Assembly: GCF_001015055.1 (NCBI RefSeq) | Contig: NZ_BBWZ01000049.1 | Location: 1 to 32,297, forward strand | Source: Aneurinibacillus tyrosinisolvens | GTDB lineage: Bacteria; Bacillota; Bacilli; Aneurinibacillales; Aneurinibacillaceae | Length of the DNA: 32,297 nt | Direction: 5' to 3' | Notes under the pieces: generated by a model | Database searches by the model: none | The model's input: the letters and a program-made list of their open reading frames with translations, nothing else | Told to the model about the DNA's origin: nothing | Shown here: positions 23,769 to 31,977 of the stretch, piece by piece | Layout: each line of letters opens with the position of its first letter | How positions within the stretch are numbered: position 1 is the first letter of the stretch | Translations under genes and position numbers: made by a program

Positions 23769-23780
23769 GAGGAATTTAAG

Positions 23781-24038
23781 ATGGAAAAAGTATTGACAGT
23801 GAAAAATCCGACAGGCCTGCATGCAAGGCCGGCTACGAATCTCGTTCAGACTGCCAGTTCATTCCCGTGTGAAATCATGCTGATAAAGGGGGACAAGAAA
23901 ATAAACGCAAAGAGCATTATGGGCGTAATGTCGCTCGGAATCAAGCAGGGAGAGCAAATTACCCTTGTAGCAGAAGGGGAGAGGGAGGAAGAAGCGCTTG
24001 ATGCCGTCGGGAAAATAATTGAATCCGTATTCGAGTAA
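23781..24038 (+). CDS. ptsH: phosphocarrier protein HPr
   Basis: An 85-residue carrier that passes phosphate from enzyme I to the sugar transporters. The active histidine is His14 in NPTGLHARPATNLV, and the regulatory serine, target of HPr kinase in Firmicutes, is Ser45 in AKSIMGVMSLG. Ser-phosphorylated HPr is the corepressor of CcpA, which connects this gene with the cre site upstream of scoA. TAGGAGGAA precedes the ATG, 12 bases after ptsG. It is one residue shorter at the N-terminus than usual numbering. Confidence 0.96.
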   Translation: MEKVLTVKNPTGLHARPATNLVQTASSFPCEIMLIKGDKKINAKSIMGVMSLGIKQGEQITLVAEGEREEEALDAVGKIIESVFE

Positions 24039-24078
24039 AGAAGGGGAAGAAGCATACAGAAAAAGGAGGGGTACGCAC

Positions 24079-25818
24079 ATGCACTGGAAAGGAATTGCCG
24101 CAGCCTCCGGATATGCGATCGGTCCTGCCTTCCTGCTAAAGGAAATGGATGTCAGCATTGAGAGGCGGACCGTCCCGGCAGATCAAATTGATGGTGAAAT
24201 CAGCCGATTTGAACAAAATGTGGTTCAGGCTGTGAAAGAACTTGAGGAGATAAAGGAACAAACCCGGCAAAAGCTTGGCAGTGAAGAAGCTGAAATCTTC
24301 TCCGCCCACATCCTCGTCCTGCAGGACCCTGAATTTATCGGGGCCGTCAAAGAAAAACTGAAGGCCGACTCGATTAATGCGGAGGCCGCACTGCAGGACA
24401 TAACAGAAAATTTTGTTGCCATGTTTGAAAACATGGACAATGAGTACATGCGCGAACGGGCAGCGGACATTCGGGATGTAAGCGGCAGGGTTCTCAAGCA
24501 TCTGGCGGGAGTGGAACAGCAAACGATTGCTGATTCTGATCAGCCTGTTGTTTTGTTTGCTCATGATTTAACGCCATCGGACACCGCGCAGCTTGACCGG
24601 GAAAGAGTAGCCGGTTTTGTAACAAGCATTGGCGGCAGAACCTCTCATTCGGCCATTATGGCCCGCTCCATGGGGATTCCGGCCGTGGTTGGGCTTAAAG
24701 ATGTTATCGATGCTGTTCAACCGGGTGATTATGTGATTGTGGATGGCGATGAAGGTGATGTATATGTTAATCCTGACACGGCTACGATTGAACAGTACAG
24801 AGCAAAGCAGGAAAAGTACAAGGCAAGAGTCGCGCAGTGGGAGAAGATAAAGGACGAGCCTTCCATCACACAGGATGGGTACCGCGTTGAACTTGTGGCG
24901 AATATCGGGAATCCGCACGATGCAATCGGAGCGAGAAAAAATGGGGCGGAAGGCATTGGACTTTATCGTACCGAGTTTCTCTATATGGGGAAAACTGATT
25001 TTCCGTCAGAACAAGAACAGTTTGAAGCTTACAAGGCGGTTGCGGAAACGTTCGCAAAACAAAGCCCAATCATAATACGTTCGCTCGACATCGGGGGAGA
25101 TAAGGAGCTGCCGTACCTTAACTTACAGCGGGAAATGAACCCTTTTCTCGGTTATCGCGCAATACGGCTATGTTTACATGAGCCGGAGCTGTTTAAAACA
25201 CAGCTGCGAGCCATTTTGCGTGCGAGCGCCCATGGAAATATAAAACTTATGTACCCGATGATTGCTTCCATCCAGGAACTTCGGCAGGCCAACAAACTAC
25301 TCGATGAAGTAAAAGAAGAACTGGATGCAAAAAGCATTCCTTACAATAAGGAAATGGAAGTCGGAATTATGATCGAAGTTCCGGCCGCGGCCATGGTTGC
25401 TGATCAGCTTGTGAAAGAAGTCGATTTTTTCAGCATCGGGACAAACGATCTCGTTCAGTACACCATGGCGGCGGATCGGATGAACGAGAAGGTCTCTTAT
25501 TTATCTCAGCCGTTTAATCCTGCTGTGCTCCGGCTTATTGATAAAGTCATTACAGCGGCGCGTGAGAGCGGCAAATGGACGGGAATGTGCGGAGAGATGG
25601 CCGGCAACCTGACGGCGATTCCTATCCTTCTGGGCTTAGGCCTGAGTGAGTTTAGCATGAGTGCGGCTTCCATCCTGCCTGCCCGGGCGCTCCTGCAGAA
25701 ACTGCGATATGAAGATACGAAAAAACTGGCCGCAAGCGTCCTCCAGATGGAAACTGAGGAGGAAATTAAGGAGTATGTAAGGCGGGAAGTTCCAGCCATA
25801 CAAGAGATTAGAGGGTAA
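24079..25818 (+). CDS. ptsI: PTS enzyme I (phosphoenolpyruvate-protein phosphotransferase)
   Basis: A 579-residue enzyme that takes phosphate from PEP and gives it to HPr. The start MHWKGIAAASGYAIGPAFLL is typical. The phosphohistidine is His190 in GGRTSHSAIMARSMGIPAVVG. The PEP-binding barrel has GIGLYRTEFLYM, RSLDIGGDKELPYL, EVPAAAMVADQL and FFSIGTNDLVQYTMAADR, and the late cysteine lies in WTGMCGEMAGN. AAAGGAGGG favours ATG 24079. The open frame extends upstream into ptsH but has no ribosome site there. It is the last gene of the ptsG-ptsH-ptsI set and is followed by a strong terminator. Confidence 0.96.
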   Translation: MHWKGIAAASGYAIGPAFLLKEMDVSIERRTVPADQIDGEISRFEQNVVQAVKELEEIKEQTRQKLGSEEAEIFSAHILVLQDPEFIGAVKEKLKADSINAEAALQDITENFVAMFENMDNEYMRERAADIRDVSGRVLKHLAGVEQQTIADSDQPVVLFAHDLTPSDTAQLDRERVAGFVTSIGGRTSHSAIMARSMGIPAVVGLKDVIDAVQPGDYVIVDGDEGDVYVNPDTATIEQYRAKQEKYKARVAQWEKIKDEPSITQDGYRVELVANIGNPHDAIGARKNGAEGIGLYRTEFLYMGKTDFPSEQEQFEAYKAVAETFAKQSPIIIRSLDIGGDKELPYLNLQREMNPFLGYRAIRLCLHEPELFKTQLRAILRASAHGNIKLMYPMIASIQELRQANKLLDEVKEELDAKSIPYNKEMEVGIMIEVPAAAMVADQLVKEVDFFSIGTNDLVQYTMAADRMNEKVSYLSQPFNPAVLRLIDKVITAARESGKWTGMCGEMAGNLTAIPILLGLGLSEFSMSAASILPARALLQKLRYEDTKKLAASVLQMETEEEIKEYVRREVPAIQEIRG

Positions 25819-25859
25819 AAAAAGAGGGAGCCGCCTTTAGAGCAGCTCCCTCTTTTTTT
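25817..25859. terminator. bidirectional terminator between ptsI and the convergent gene
   Basis: Seven A then GAGGGAGC (25817-25831) pairs with GCTCCCTC then seven T (25845-25859). It serves both the pts operon and the small minus-strand gene, whose stop codon it touches. Confidence 0.93.
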
Positions 25860-26109
25860 ATTCATTATCTTCAGCTTTCTTGAGCTTAACGTTCGTCTCT
25901 TTGTCTGCGGCTATTTCCGCGTGTTCGGGTGTTTCCTGTATCGGATCCTCCACCATACCGTCTTCCCGCAGTTCTTCATTCGATTGCAAATACTTTACTT
26001 CAATGCCCAGCTGCTTGGCCGCTTCGTAATCAGGAACCGCCGTGTTTTTTTGAACCGTATTTTCGCTTTTGTCTGAATTGTGGTTTCGATTGTCGTTGTT
26101 GTTATTCAT
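25858..26109 (-). CDS. small acidic, asparagine-rich protein of unknown function
   Basis: An 83-residue, very hydrophilic protein with AGGAGGTC before its ATG. The N-terminus is Asn-rich (MNNNNDNRNHNSDKSEN). The middle, PDYEAAKQLGIEVKYLQSNEELREDG, might form a helix, and the tail alternates Glu and Lys. There is no membrane segment or cysteine. Its size and composition recall small spore or stress proteins of Bacillales (such as YfhD), yet the sequence does not match one I know. It is a single gene facing the pts operon. Confidence 0.65.
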   Translation of the reverse strand: MNNNNDNRNHNSDKSENTVQKNTAVPDYEAAKQLGIEVKYLQSNEELREDGMVEDPIQETPEHAEIAADKETNVKLKKAEDNE

Positions 26110-26360
26110 AGTCCATCAGACCTCCTGGTTTTTCATGCTTATGTTTATATAAAGTAAATTACCCGCCCATGGGAAGGGTAAAACTAACTAAAATAAAAAT
26201 GTTGCAATAAATTAAAGATAAATATGTCTAATTTGTGAACGTTCCCCTCTAAACCTATTCATTTACCATTTTGTCCGGTAAAATATTACGTTGTTGGCTA
26301 AGCTTAACAATCAGGGTAGCAGGTAGATGTCAGTCAGGTGTTGCTTGTCTAAAAAAAAAA
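26110..26360. other. leader and promoter region upstream of the riboswitch
   Basis: About 250 bases without an ORF. TTTACC (26262-26267) and GGTAAA (26277-26282) form an inverted repeat, with TAAAAT close by as a possible -10. A run of ten A (26351-26360) ends just before the aptamer. Confidence 0.4.
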
Positions 26361-26475
26361 GAGTTACTGGCCGAATTCGCGTTTTTGCGAAACGGGGGAT
26401 GATTTTATTCTGGGGTGTATCCGCATTTGTGGAGAGAGACCTTATCCTCTCAACCCGTCAACTAACCTCGTAGGC
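26361..26475 (+). promoter_or_regulatory. cyclic di-AMP riboswitch (ydaO-yuaA class)
   Basis: The conserved blocks of this class appear in order: CTGGCCGAATTCG (26367-26379), AAACGGGGGA (26390-26399), TTCTGGGGTGTATCCGC (26408-26424), a variable GAGAG/CTCTC hairpin, then AACCCGTCAACTAACCTCG and TAGGC to 26475. These are the segments that bind two c-di-AMP molecules. The class typically controls cell-wall hydrolases and potassium transport in Firmicutes, and an NlpC/P60 gene follows directly. I see no terminator between aptamer and gene. Confidence 0.92.
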
Positions 26476-26496
26476 ATGAAGGGAGTACAACTAGAA

Positions 26497-26958
26497 ATGA
26501 AGAACAAGAAGATGTTAGCGATGTTGTTAACAGGGAGTATGATGTTGTCCGGAGCGATAGCTGGTGGTGCACAGAAGGTAGAAGCTGCTCCGAGCGCCGG
26601 CTTTGTGAGTTATGCAAAAAGTTTAATGGGCATTCCTTACCGGTGGGGTGGCACAACGACCAAAGGGTTTGATTGCTCTGGCTTTATTCGTTATCTGTAC
26701 GCGAAAGAAAAGGTTTCCTTGCCTCGTACCGCGTACGCGATGTATAAAACCGGAGCGTCGGTTTCGCGTTCAGGGCTTCGTACTGGCGATCTGGTGTTTT
26801 TCAAAACATCGCGCAGCGCTCCTGTAACCCATGCGGGTGTGTATATCGGTGGCGGGAAGTTTATTCATTCCTCCAGCAGCCGTGGTGTATCCATCAGCAG
26901 TGTGAATGACAGGTATTATTGGGGAAGCCGCTATGTGGGTGCGAAAAGGATAAAATAA
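26497..26958 (+). CDS. secreted NlpC/P60 cell-wall endopeptidase
   Basis: A 153-residue protein. A signal peptide (MKNKKMLAMLLTGSMMLSGA, cut near KVEA-AP at about residue 30) leads straight into a lone NlpC/P60 domain. The catalytic set is Cys60 in KGFDCSGF, His112 in VTHAGVYIG and His124 in KFIHSSS. It would cleave the D-gamma-Glu to diaminopimelate bond of peptidoglycan stem peptides. No LysM or SH3 wall-binding domain is present. AAGGGAG (26478-26484) serves ATG 26497; the in-frame ATG at 26476 is inside the riboswitch boundary and would spoil the signal peptide. Control by c-di-AMP ties wall opening to turgor and wall stress. Confidence 0.92.
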   Translation: MKNKKMLAMLLTGSMMLSGAIAGGAQKVEAAPSAGFVSYAKSLMGIPYRWGGTTTKGFDCSGFIRYLYAKEKVSLPRTAYAMYKTGASVSRSGLRTGDLVFFKTSRSAPVTHAGVYIGGGKFIHSSSSRGVSISSVNDRYYWGSRYVGAKRIK

Positions 26959-27020
26959 TCCCTTTCTACATATACCTCCGCAGCCTTTGTATCAAACAGG
27001 GAAATGTAAATGGAATAGAG

Positions 27021-27066
27021 AAAAACGCCTGCTTATGCCTACGTGCATATCGGGCGTTTTTTATTT
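27021..27066 (+). terminator. terminator after the NlpC/P60 gene
   Basis: AAAAACGCC (27021-27029) pairs with GGCGTTTTT (27053-27061), with an inner TATGC/GCATA pair and a T-rich tail. Confidence 0.88.
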
Positions 27067-27129
27067 CCCGCTGTTTATGCGTATAATAAAAGAATGACAA
27101 TTTTTTGCGGAGAAGGCGAGGGGAAACAG

Positions 27130-27908
27130 ATGTCATCTCGTTTTTTATGGCGGCTCTTTGGATTTTTTGCGCTGGCCTCTACATTTTTTTCTTTTTTATA
27201 GGATTTTTTATGGGAACCCGCGATATTCTTTATCCTTCACAGAAGCAATGGGAGGTACACAAAGAGGTTCCGCAGCAAGGCCTCGGCGGCAAGAATAAAC
27301 TGCAAATCGTCGCTCTTGGAGATTCGCTGACCCGGGGAACCGGCGACGAGTCGGGCCTTGGGTATGTGGGAAATATGCAGGCAGGGCTAGCTGAAAAAAA
27401 CAAGCGCCAGGTATTCGTGCTAAATCACGGGGTTATCGGATACAAAACAGCGAACCTGCTCGCTGATTTGCAAAGTAAAGAGGACATTCGGCGTTCGATT
27501 CGCCAGGCTGATATCGTTACGCTCTCCATAGGAGGAAATGATTTATTTAATGTAGGGGCGGAAGATGTACGGCCTGATGTTATTAGAAAACGCATCCCTG
27601 AGGCGGCTTCCCATTATGAAAAAATCATACGTATTTTAAAGCAGCTTAACCCAAACGCTCCATTATTGTATGTAGGGTTGTACAATGCTTTTGCAGACCT
27701 GCCAAACGGCACCGAAAGTTCCGTTGTTGTGAGAGAGTGGAACGGCAGAGTGGCCGAAATCCTGAGTTTACATCCGAAAGGGGTTTTTATACCGACGGAT
27801 GACTTATTTCATCTTGGGCTGGCAAAATATTTGTCGAGCGATCATTTCCATCCCAATCAGGCTGGGTACAAACGGATAGGGCAGCGAATGGCAGGAGTGT
27901 TAGAGTAG
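27130..27908 (+). pseudogene. SGNH/GDSL lipase (YpmR-like) with a poly-T frameshift in its N-terminus
   Basis: The hydrolase body is complete: block I ALGDSLTRGTGDESG, the block II glycine in VIGYKTANLL, block III SIGGNDLF and block V SSDHFHPNQAGY with the catalytic Asp and His. This is the YpmR-type extracytoplasmic lipase or esterase. The start is the problem. The ATG at 27130 has a good ribosome site (GGCGAGGGG) and opens a fine signal anchor, MSSRFLWRLFGFFALASTFF, but stops at 27199-27201. One more T in the T6 run at 27192-27197 joins it to IGFFMGTRDILYPS. In the body frame, ATG 27147 gives MAALWIFCAGLYIFFFF without a ribosome site, so weak expression is possible. Confidence 0.72.
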
Positions 27909-27921
27909 GAGGAATGAGACC

Positions 27922-28848
27922 TTGGATAAAGATGTAATATTGGAAGTCAAAGAGGTAGAGAAAGCGATACGCCGGAACAAAATTATCAAAGGCATCTCCT
28001 TTTCTGTTTATCCTGGTGAGGTGTTTGGGTTTCTCGGACCGAACGGATCCGGCAAGACGACAACCATCCGAATGCTGGTCGGGTTAATTAAGCCGACTGC
28101 CGGAACGATAAAAGTGTGCGGTTATGACATCCAAAGATTCCATAGTGAGGCGCTAGAAAAAGTCGGTTCCATTGTAGAAAACCCTGAACTGTATACGTAT
28201 TTAACCGGCATGGAAAACCTTGGACACTTTGCCCGGATGATCCCTGGGGTTACCAGGCAAAGGATTGATGAGGTTATTGAATTGGTCGGTCTGACAGACA
28301 GAATAAATGATACCGTCAAAGACTATTCCCTGGGTATGCGGCAAAGGCTGGGAATTGCCCAGGCATTGTTAGGGAATCCCCGCCTCCTCATTCTTGATGA
28401 GCCGACCAACGGCCTGGACCCGCAGGGGATTAAAGAATTGCGGGCATTCATACGGCAATTGGCCGATCAGGGGATGAGCGTTTTTATTTCCAGCCATTTG
28501 CTGAGTGAGATTCAGCTCATGTGTGACAGGGTTGCCATCATTAACAAAGGGGAAATTATGCGTGTTGGGAAGGTTGATGAACTTCTTTATCAATCTCATA
28601 GAAGAATGATCTGGTACGCCGAGCCCCTTGAACAAGTAAAAGAAGTACTCGCTGGCTGCCATGGAGTTACTATCGTTGACGATCCTACGGTGGAGGATGC
28701 GGTTGCTACAAAAATGGAGGCGGATTTAATTCCGGGAATTGCGGCCGAATTGGTTAATCGCGGATTCAGGCTCTATGGGGTTGAGTGGAAGAAACCGAAT
28801 CTGGAAGATTTGTTCCTTCATATGACGGAAGGTGAAAGCAATGGGTAG
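27922..28848 (+). CDS. ABC-2 type exporter, ATP-binding subunit
   Basis: A 308-residue ATPase of the BcrA/YxlF type. It has Walker A GPNGSGKTT, the signature YSLGMRQRLGIAQALLG, Walker B LLILDEPTNGLDPQG and the H-loop FISSHLLSE. The last 90 residues form the usual extra domain ending NLEDLFLHMT. AGGAGG lies 9 bases before the TTG start and no other start is near. The permease gene overlaps its end by 8 bases, so the two are translated together. Such pairs often expel peptide antibiotics or serve in envelope stress, but the substrate here is unknown. Confidence 0.92.
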   Translation: MDKDVILEVKEVEKAIRRNKIIKGISFSVYPGEVFGFLGPNGSGKTTTIRMLVGLIKPTAGTIKVCGYDIQRFHSEALEKVGSIVENPELYTYLTGMENLGHFARMIPGVTRQRIDEVIELVGLTDRINDTVKDYSLGMRQRLGIAQALLGNPRLLILDEPTNGLDPQGIKELRAFIRQLADQGMSVFISSHLLSEIQLMCDRVAIINKGEIMRVGKVDELLYQSHRRMIWYAEPLEQVKEVLAGCHGVTIVDDPTVEDAVATKMEADLIPGIAAELVNRGFRLYGVEWKKPNLEDLFLHMTEGESNG

Positions 28849-29833
28849 ACTTTATTTACTTGTAATGAACGAGTGTATTAAAATTTTAAGGAAAAAGCGC
28901 CTTCTTGTGGTCATCCTGATTCTTGTGGTGCTTGTCCCCATATTCACATATGCGCAGTACCGTGCTACGCTAAGCAATCAGCAGCAACTGGGAACATCGG
29001 ATTGGCGGATCGCCGTAAGACAGCAAATCAATGATACAACGAACCGGCTTAGCAGTACGAGGATCCCTGAAGAGTGGAAGGTAGCCATGCGCATCCGGGT
29101 TCAGCAGCTGCAGTATTATCTGAACCATGATATCGATCCAACTTCACCGAATGGTGTAACATTTACAAGGGACTTCATGGCGAACGCGGTTTCTTTATTC
29201 ATCCCGCTCCTCATTGTTGTCATTGCATCCGATCTTGTATCCGGTGAGCATACCAGCGGCACAATCAAGGTTCTGCTGACCAGGCCGGTAAAACGCTGGA
29301 AGATTATAACGAGTAAGTTAATGGCACTTATTCTGTTTGTATCCGCTGTTGTTATTTTAACGGGGGCAATTGCTTATCTTATATCCGGGCTTGTTTTCGG
29401 GTATGGGGGATGGACCTATCCCGTTCTCACGGGTTTTAAGCTTAGAGGATCCGAAGTGATAACCAAATACGTCCACGTGATTCCTCAATGGCTGTATCTT
29501 ATTATGGAATATGGTCTGGCCTGGTATTCCTGCTTCTGTGTTGCCTGCATTTCACTCATGGTTTCCGTACTGGTCCGCAGCACGGCTGCCGGGATGGGAG
29601 CAATGGTTTCGGCGCTTATTGCCGGCACCATTCTAATGAATATGGCATCGACATGGCAATCCGCAAAGTATTTCTTTATGATTAATTTGCAGCTTACGGA
29701 TTACCTCGCAGGAGTACTCCCGCCCATCCCGGGCATGACCCTTTCTTTTTCCGTTATCACCCTTGGCGTTTGGAGCGCGGCCTCGCTGGTTGTTGCCTAT
29801 ACTGTATTCATTCGGCGCGATGTATTAAGTTAA
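28841..29833 (+). CDS. ABC-2 type exporter, membrane subunit
   Basis: A 330-residue permease. One helix at about residues 20-38 (LLVVILILVVLVPIFTYA) precedes a polar extracytoplasmic stretch of about 90 residues, then five more helices: SLFIPLLIVVIASDLV, LILFVSAVVILTGAIAYLI, YGLAWYSCFCVACISLMVSV, GMGAMVSALIAGTILMN and a final one near 305-325. DLVSGEHTSGTIKVLLTRPVKRW is the coupling motif typical of ABC-2 permeases. ATG 28841 overlaps the ATPase stop; GGAAGGTG serves as ribosome site. It works with the preceding ATPase. Confidence 0.9.
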   Translation: MGRLYLLVMNECIKILRKKRLLVVILILVVLVPIFTYAQYRATLSNQQQLGTSDWRIAVRQQINDTTNRLSSTRIPEEWKVAMRIRVQQLQYYLNHDIDPTSPNGVTFTRDFMANAVSLFIPLLIVVIASDLVSGEHTSGTIKVLLTRPVKRWKIITSKLMALILFVSAVVILTGAIAYLISGLVFGYGGWTYPVLTGFKLRGSEVITKYVHVIPQWLYLIMEYGLAWYSCFCVACISLMVSVLVRSTAAGMGAMVSALIAGTILMNMASTWQSAKYFFMINLQLTDYLAGVLPPIPGMTLSFSVITLGVWSAASLVVAYTVFIRRDVLS

Positions 29834-29881
29834 ACGACCGGGGCAGGGGAGGGGTTAAAGCGATGTGTTTTGGGCATACTA

Positions 29882-29917
29882 TAAAAAGTACCGGAACGAT
29901 TCAGTTCCGGTACGGCT
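29882..29917 (-). terminator. terminator of the deacetylase gene
   Basis: GTACCGGAAC (29888-29897) pairs with GTTCCGGTAC (29904-29913). Read on the minus strand the stem is followed by TTTTTAT, so it ends the deacetylase transcript. It may also slow plus-strand read-through from the exporter. Confidence 0.8.
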
Positions 29918-29928
29918 CGATTGTTTCT

Positions 29929-30840
29929 TTATGATTTTTTCACCGGCGGTGCCGGAGTTGGAAGAGGGGCAAAAGCGTACCCTTTTTTCTTAAGCAGGTT
30001 AATAATCTGAGGCAATAACTGAACGGTTTGCTCCTTTTCATGGAGCAGAATAATCGATCCTGGCTTTACTTCGGTTTCAATGTTTTTTAGCACGAGTCCA
30101 GGATTGTGAGGGTATTTCCAATCCAGGCTATCTACATTCCAGTACGCAAGGATTTGGTTTGTTTCCTTGGAAGCAGCGAGCGTATTAGCATCAACCGCTC
30201 CGTAAGGCGGACGGAAATAATAGATAGGTGCCCCAATTTTCTGTGAAGTATACCGGGTTGAATCCTGAATCATTTTGACTTGCACCTGCTTCGGCTTTTG
30301 GCGAAGTTTCTCATGGTACATCGTATGGGTCCCTATCACATGGCCGCTGCTCAGCATTTGCTTAGCGATTGGGATGTCCTTGTCTTTTAGATTTTTTCCA
30401 ATCCAGAAGAAAGCGCCTTGTATTTGGTTTTTGTTAAGTATATCGACCATTTGCTGGGTATATTTGCCCGGGCCATCGTCAAATGTTAAGTATACTGTTT
30501 TTTGCACCAATGGAATTTTAGAAATCATTTTCCCTGCTGGGAGGATTGTAGCATGATCAGCTGGTGAAGCCGGGTTTTGTAACGGATTGTCCACCCCTGC
30601 CGGTGATTTTCCTTCTTCCTTAATTGCAGATGGATTTTCTGGTTTTTCCTTTTCAGGTAAGCTTTTTTTCTCCAGATCCGACGAGGTAGCTTCTTTGTTT
30701 GAAACCGGAGATACTAAAGAAGCAGCTGAATGCACCGGGGAACTATGTGTAAGTAATAAATTTGCCTGTATAATAACCCCCAGACACAATAGTGCCAGCC
30801 AAATTCTGTTTCTCCGTTTTCTATGCTGCTCAAACTCCAA
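29929..30840 (-). CDS. membrane-anchored polysaccharide deacetylase (NodB domain)
   Basis: A 303-residue protein. A basic start and one helix (NRIWLALLCLGVIIQANLLL, 11-30) anchor it. A disordered linker rich in Pro, Glu, Lys and Ser (35-105) crosses the wall, and the NodB catalytic domain follows. It has TFDDGP (Asp121 base, Asp122 metal), the metal ligands His172 and His176 in THTMYH, RPPYG (210-214) and His267 in LLHE. It would remove acetyl groups from wall N-acetylglucosamine or N-acetylmuramate. The TTG start at 30840 follows AAGGGAA. It is a single gene, divergent from the bacilliredoxin. Confidence 0.92.
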   Translation of the reverse strand: MEFEQHRKRRNRIWLALLCLGVIIQANLLLTHSSPVHSAASLVSPVSNKEATSSDLEKKSLPEKEKPENPSAIKEEGKSPAGVDNPLQNPASPADHATILPAGKMISKIPLVQKTVYLTFDDGPGKYTQQMVDILNKNQIQGAFFWIGKNLKDKDIPIAKQMLSSGHVIGTHTMYHEKLRQKPKQVQVKMIQDSTRYTSQKIGAPIYYFRPPYGAVDANTLAASKETNQILAYWNVDSLDWKYPHNPGLVLKNIETEVKPGSIILLHEKEQTVQLLPQIINLLKKKGYAFAPLPTPAPPVKKS

Positions 30841-30974
30841 GATGATTCCCTTCTTTCTACATCATTACAATAATTCATAATTCTAAATGACATTCTACTA
30901 CGATCGACGACAAAATGGTGTAAAAAGTTACATAAAACTCAATAAAATTTTTTCTCTATAATGTTCTGCATTAC

Positions 30975-31003
30975 TTTTCCCATTCTTGATAAACAGATAT
31001 AAT
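30975..31003 (+). promoter_or_regulatory. possible promoter of the bacilliredoxin gene
   Basis: TATAAT at 30998-31003 lies about 80 bases before the start. The only candidate -35 at 17-base spacing is TTTTCC (30975-30980), which is weak. Confidence 0.35.
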
Positions 31004-31081
31004 GATATAAACTCTCTTTTTATTATCGCTTTGCAGTAAAATTGAGAGAGGATAAATTATTTTACAGGAGGCCTGTTGACT

Positions 31082-31513
31082 ATGATGTCTTATGATGAAT
31101 ATATGAAGTCCGTTATTCAGCCGATGCGCACAGAACTTACTTCGAATGGTTTTGATGAGCTTCTAACTCCAGAAGAAGTGGAAGAGAAGTTAGAAAATCT
31201 CAAAGGAACAGCCCTTGTTGTTGTAAACTCCGTATGCGGTTGTGCTGCTGGGCTTGCACGCCCGGCTGTAGCCCACTCTCTTCGGAACGGGAAAAAGCCG
31301 GAACACCTGTATACGGTTTTTGCTGGTCAGGAAAAGGAAGCAACAGCAAAAGCGAGAGAATACTTTACAGGATATGCACCTTCTTCTCCTTCCTTCGCTC
31401 TTATGAAAGATGGAAAGCTCGTGTACATGATTGAGCGCCATCAAATTGAAAATCGTTCGGCTGAAGCAATTTCAGCTGATTTGACTGCAGCATACGATAA
31501 GTATTGCGACTAA
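31082..31513 (+). CDS. brxA: bacilliredoxin (YphP/YqiW family)
   Basis: A 143-residue thioredoxin-fold protein that removes bacillithiol from thiolated proteins. The active site is the family's CGC (Cys52-Gly-Cys54) in VVVNSVCGCAAGLARPA. FAGQEKEATAKAREYFTGYAPSSPS is the second hallmark. I see no defect. GGAGG (31067-31071) suits ATG 31082, with ATG 31085 the alternative. It could be BrxA or BrxB, which the sequence alone does not settle. Its presence implies that the organism makes bacillithiol. Confidence 0.93.
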   Translation: MMSYDEYMKSVIQPMRTELTSNGFDELLTPEEVEEKLENLKGTALVVVNSVCGCAAGLARPAVAHSLRNGKKPEHLYTVFAGQEKEATAKAREYFTGYAPSSPSFALMKDGKLVYMIERHQIENRSAEAISADLTAAYDKYCD

Positions 31514-31526
31514 TCGATTGTCTGAT

Positions 31527-31574
31527 GGACCTGCCTTTTCGATGATTTCATTGGAGAGGCGGGTCTGTTTTAAT
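31527..31574 (+). terminator. weak terminator after the bacilliredoxin gene
   Basis: GGACCTGCCT and AGGCGGGTCT pair imperfectly around a loop of about 20 bases, followed by GTTTTAATT. Confidence 0.45.
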
Positions 31575-31690
31575 TATGTGTGAAAAACACACGTTCAGGA
31601 ATGAAAAACCAGTTGCAAATCGAAGATAACCATGATAAGATATTTCTTGTCGCCGAAATCGACGGCAAGTAAACAACAACATTAAAAAAT

Positions 31691-31784
31691 GGACAGGTGT
31701 CCGAGTTTGGCCGAAGGAGCACGATTGGAAATCGTGTAGGCGGGGTAACTCGTCTCGTGGGTTCGAATCCCACTCTGTCCGCCA
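31691..31784 (+). tRNA. tRNA-Ser (GGA)
   Basis: Acceptor GGACAGG pairs with CTGTCC. The anticodon loop TTGGAAA gives GGA. There is a long variable arm as in class II tRNAs, GGTTCGAATCC as T arm, and an encoded CCA. Confidence 0.95.
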
Positions 31785-31790
31785 TGTTTT

Positions 31791-31882
31791 GGAGAGTTAC
31801 CCAAGTGGCTATAAGGGGCTCCCCTGCTAAGGGAGTAGACGGGTTAAACCGTGCGAGGGTTCGAATCCCTCACTCTCCGCCA
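31791..31882 (+). tRNA. tRNA-Ser (GCT)
   Basis: Acceptor GGAGAGT pairs with ACTCTCC. The anticodon loop CTGCTAA gives GCT. It has a long variable arm, GGTTCGAATCC and an encoded CCA, and lies 6 bases after the first serine tRNA. Confidence 0.95.
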
Positions 31883-31891
31883 TAAACATAT

Positions 31892-31968
31892 GGCGGTGTA
31901 GCTCAGCTGGCTAGAGCGTACGGTTCATACCCGTAAGGTCGGGGGTTCGATCCCCTCCGCCGCTACCA
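31892..31968 (+). tRNA. tRNA-Met (CAT), elongator type
   Basis: Acceptor GGCGGTG pairs with CGCCGCT, with a G-U at the first position. The anticodon loop TTCATAC gives CAT. The first pair and the anticodon stem lack the GGG/CCC feature of the initiator. CCA is encoded. Confidence 0.9.
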
Positions 31969-31977
31969 TATTTTTAC

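Noticed and set aside
29861..29932. Short ORF after GGGGAGGGG, starting ATGTGTTTTGGG
   Set aside because: It runs through the terminator hairpin of the deacetylase gene and is only about 20 codons long. The purine-rich stretch is probably chance.
31570..31785. 71-codon minus-strand ORF starting MADRVGFEPTR
   Set aside because: It is antisense to tRNA-Ser. ADRVGFEPTR-type proteins are a well-known annotation artefact from reading tRNA T arms backwards.
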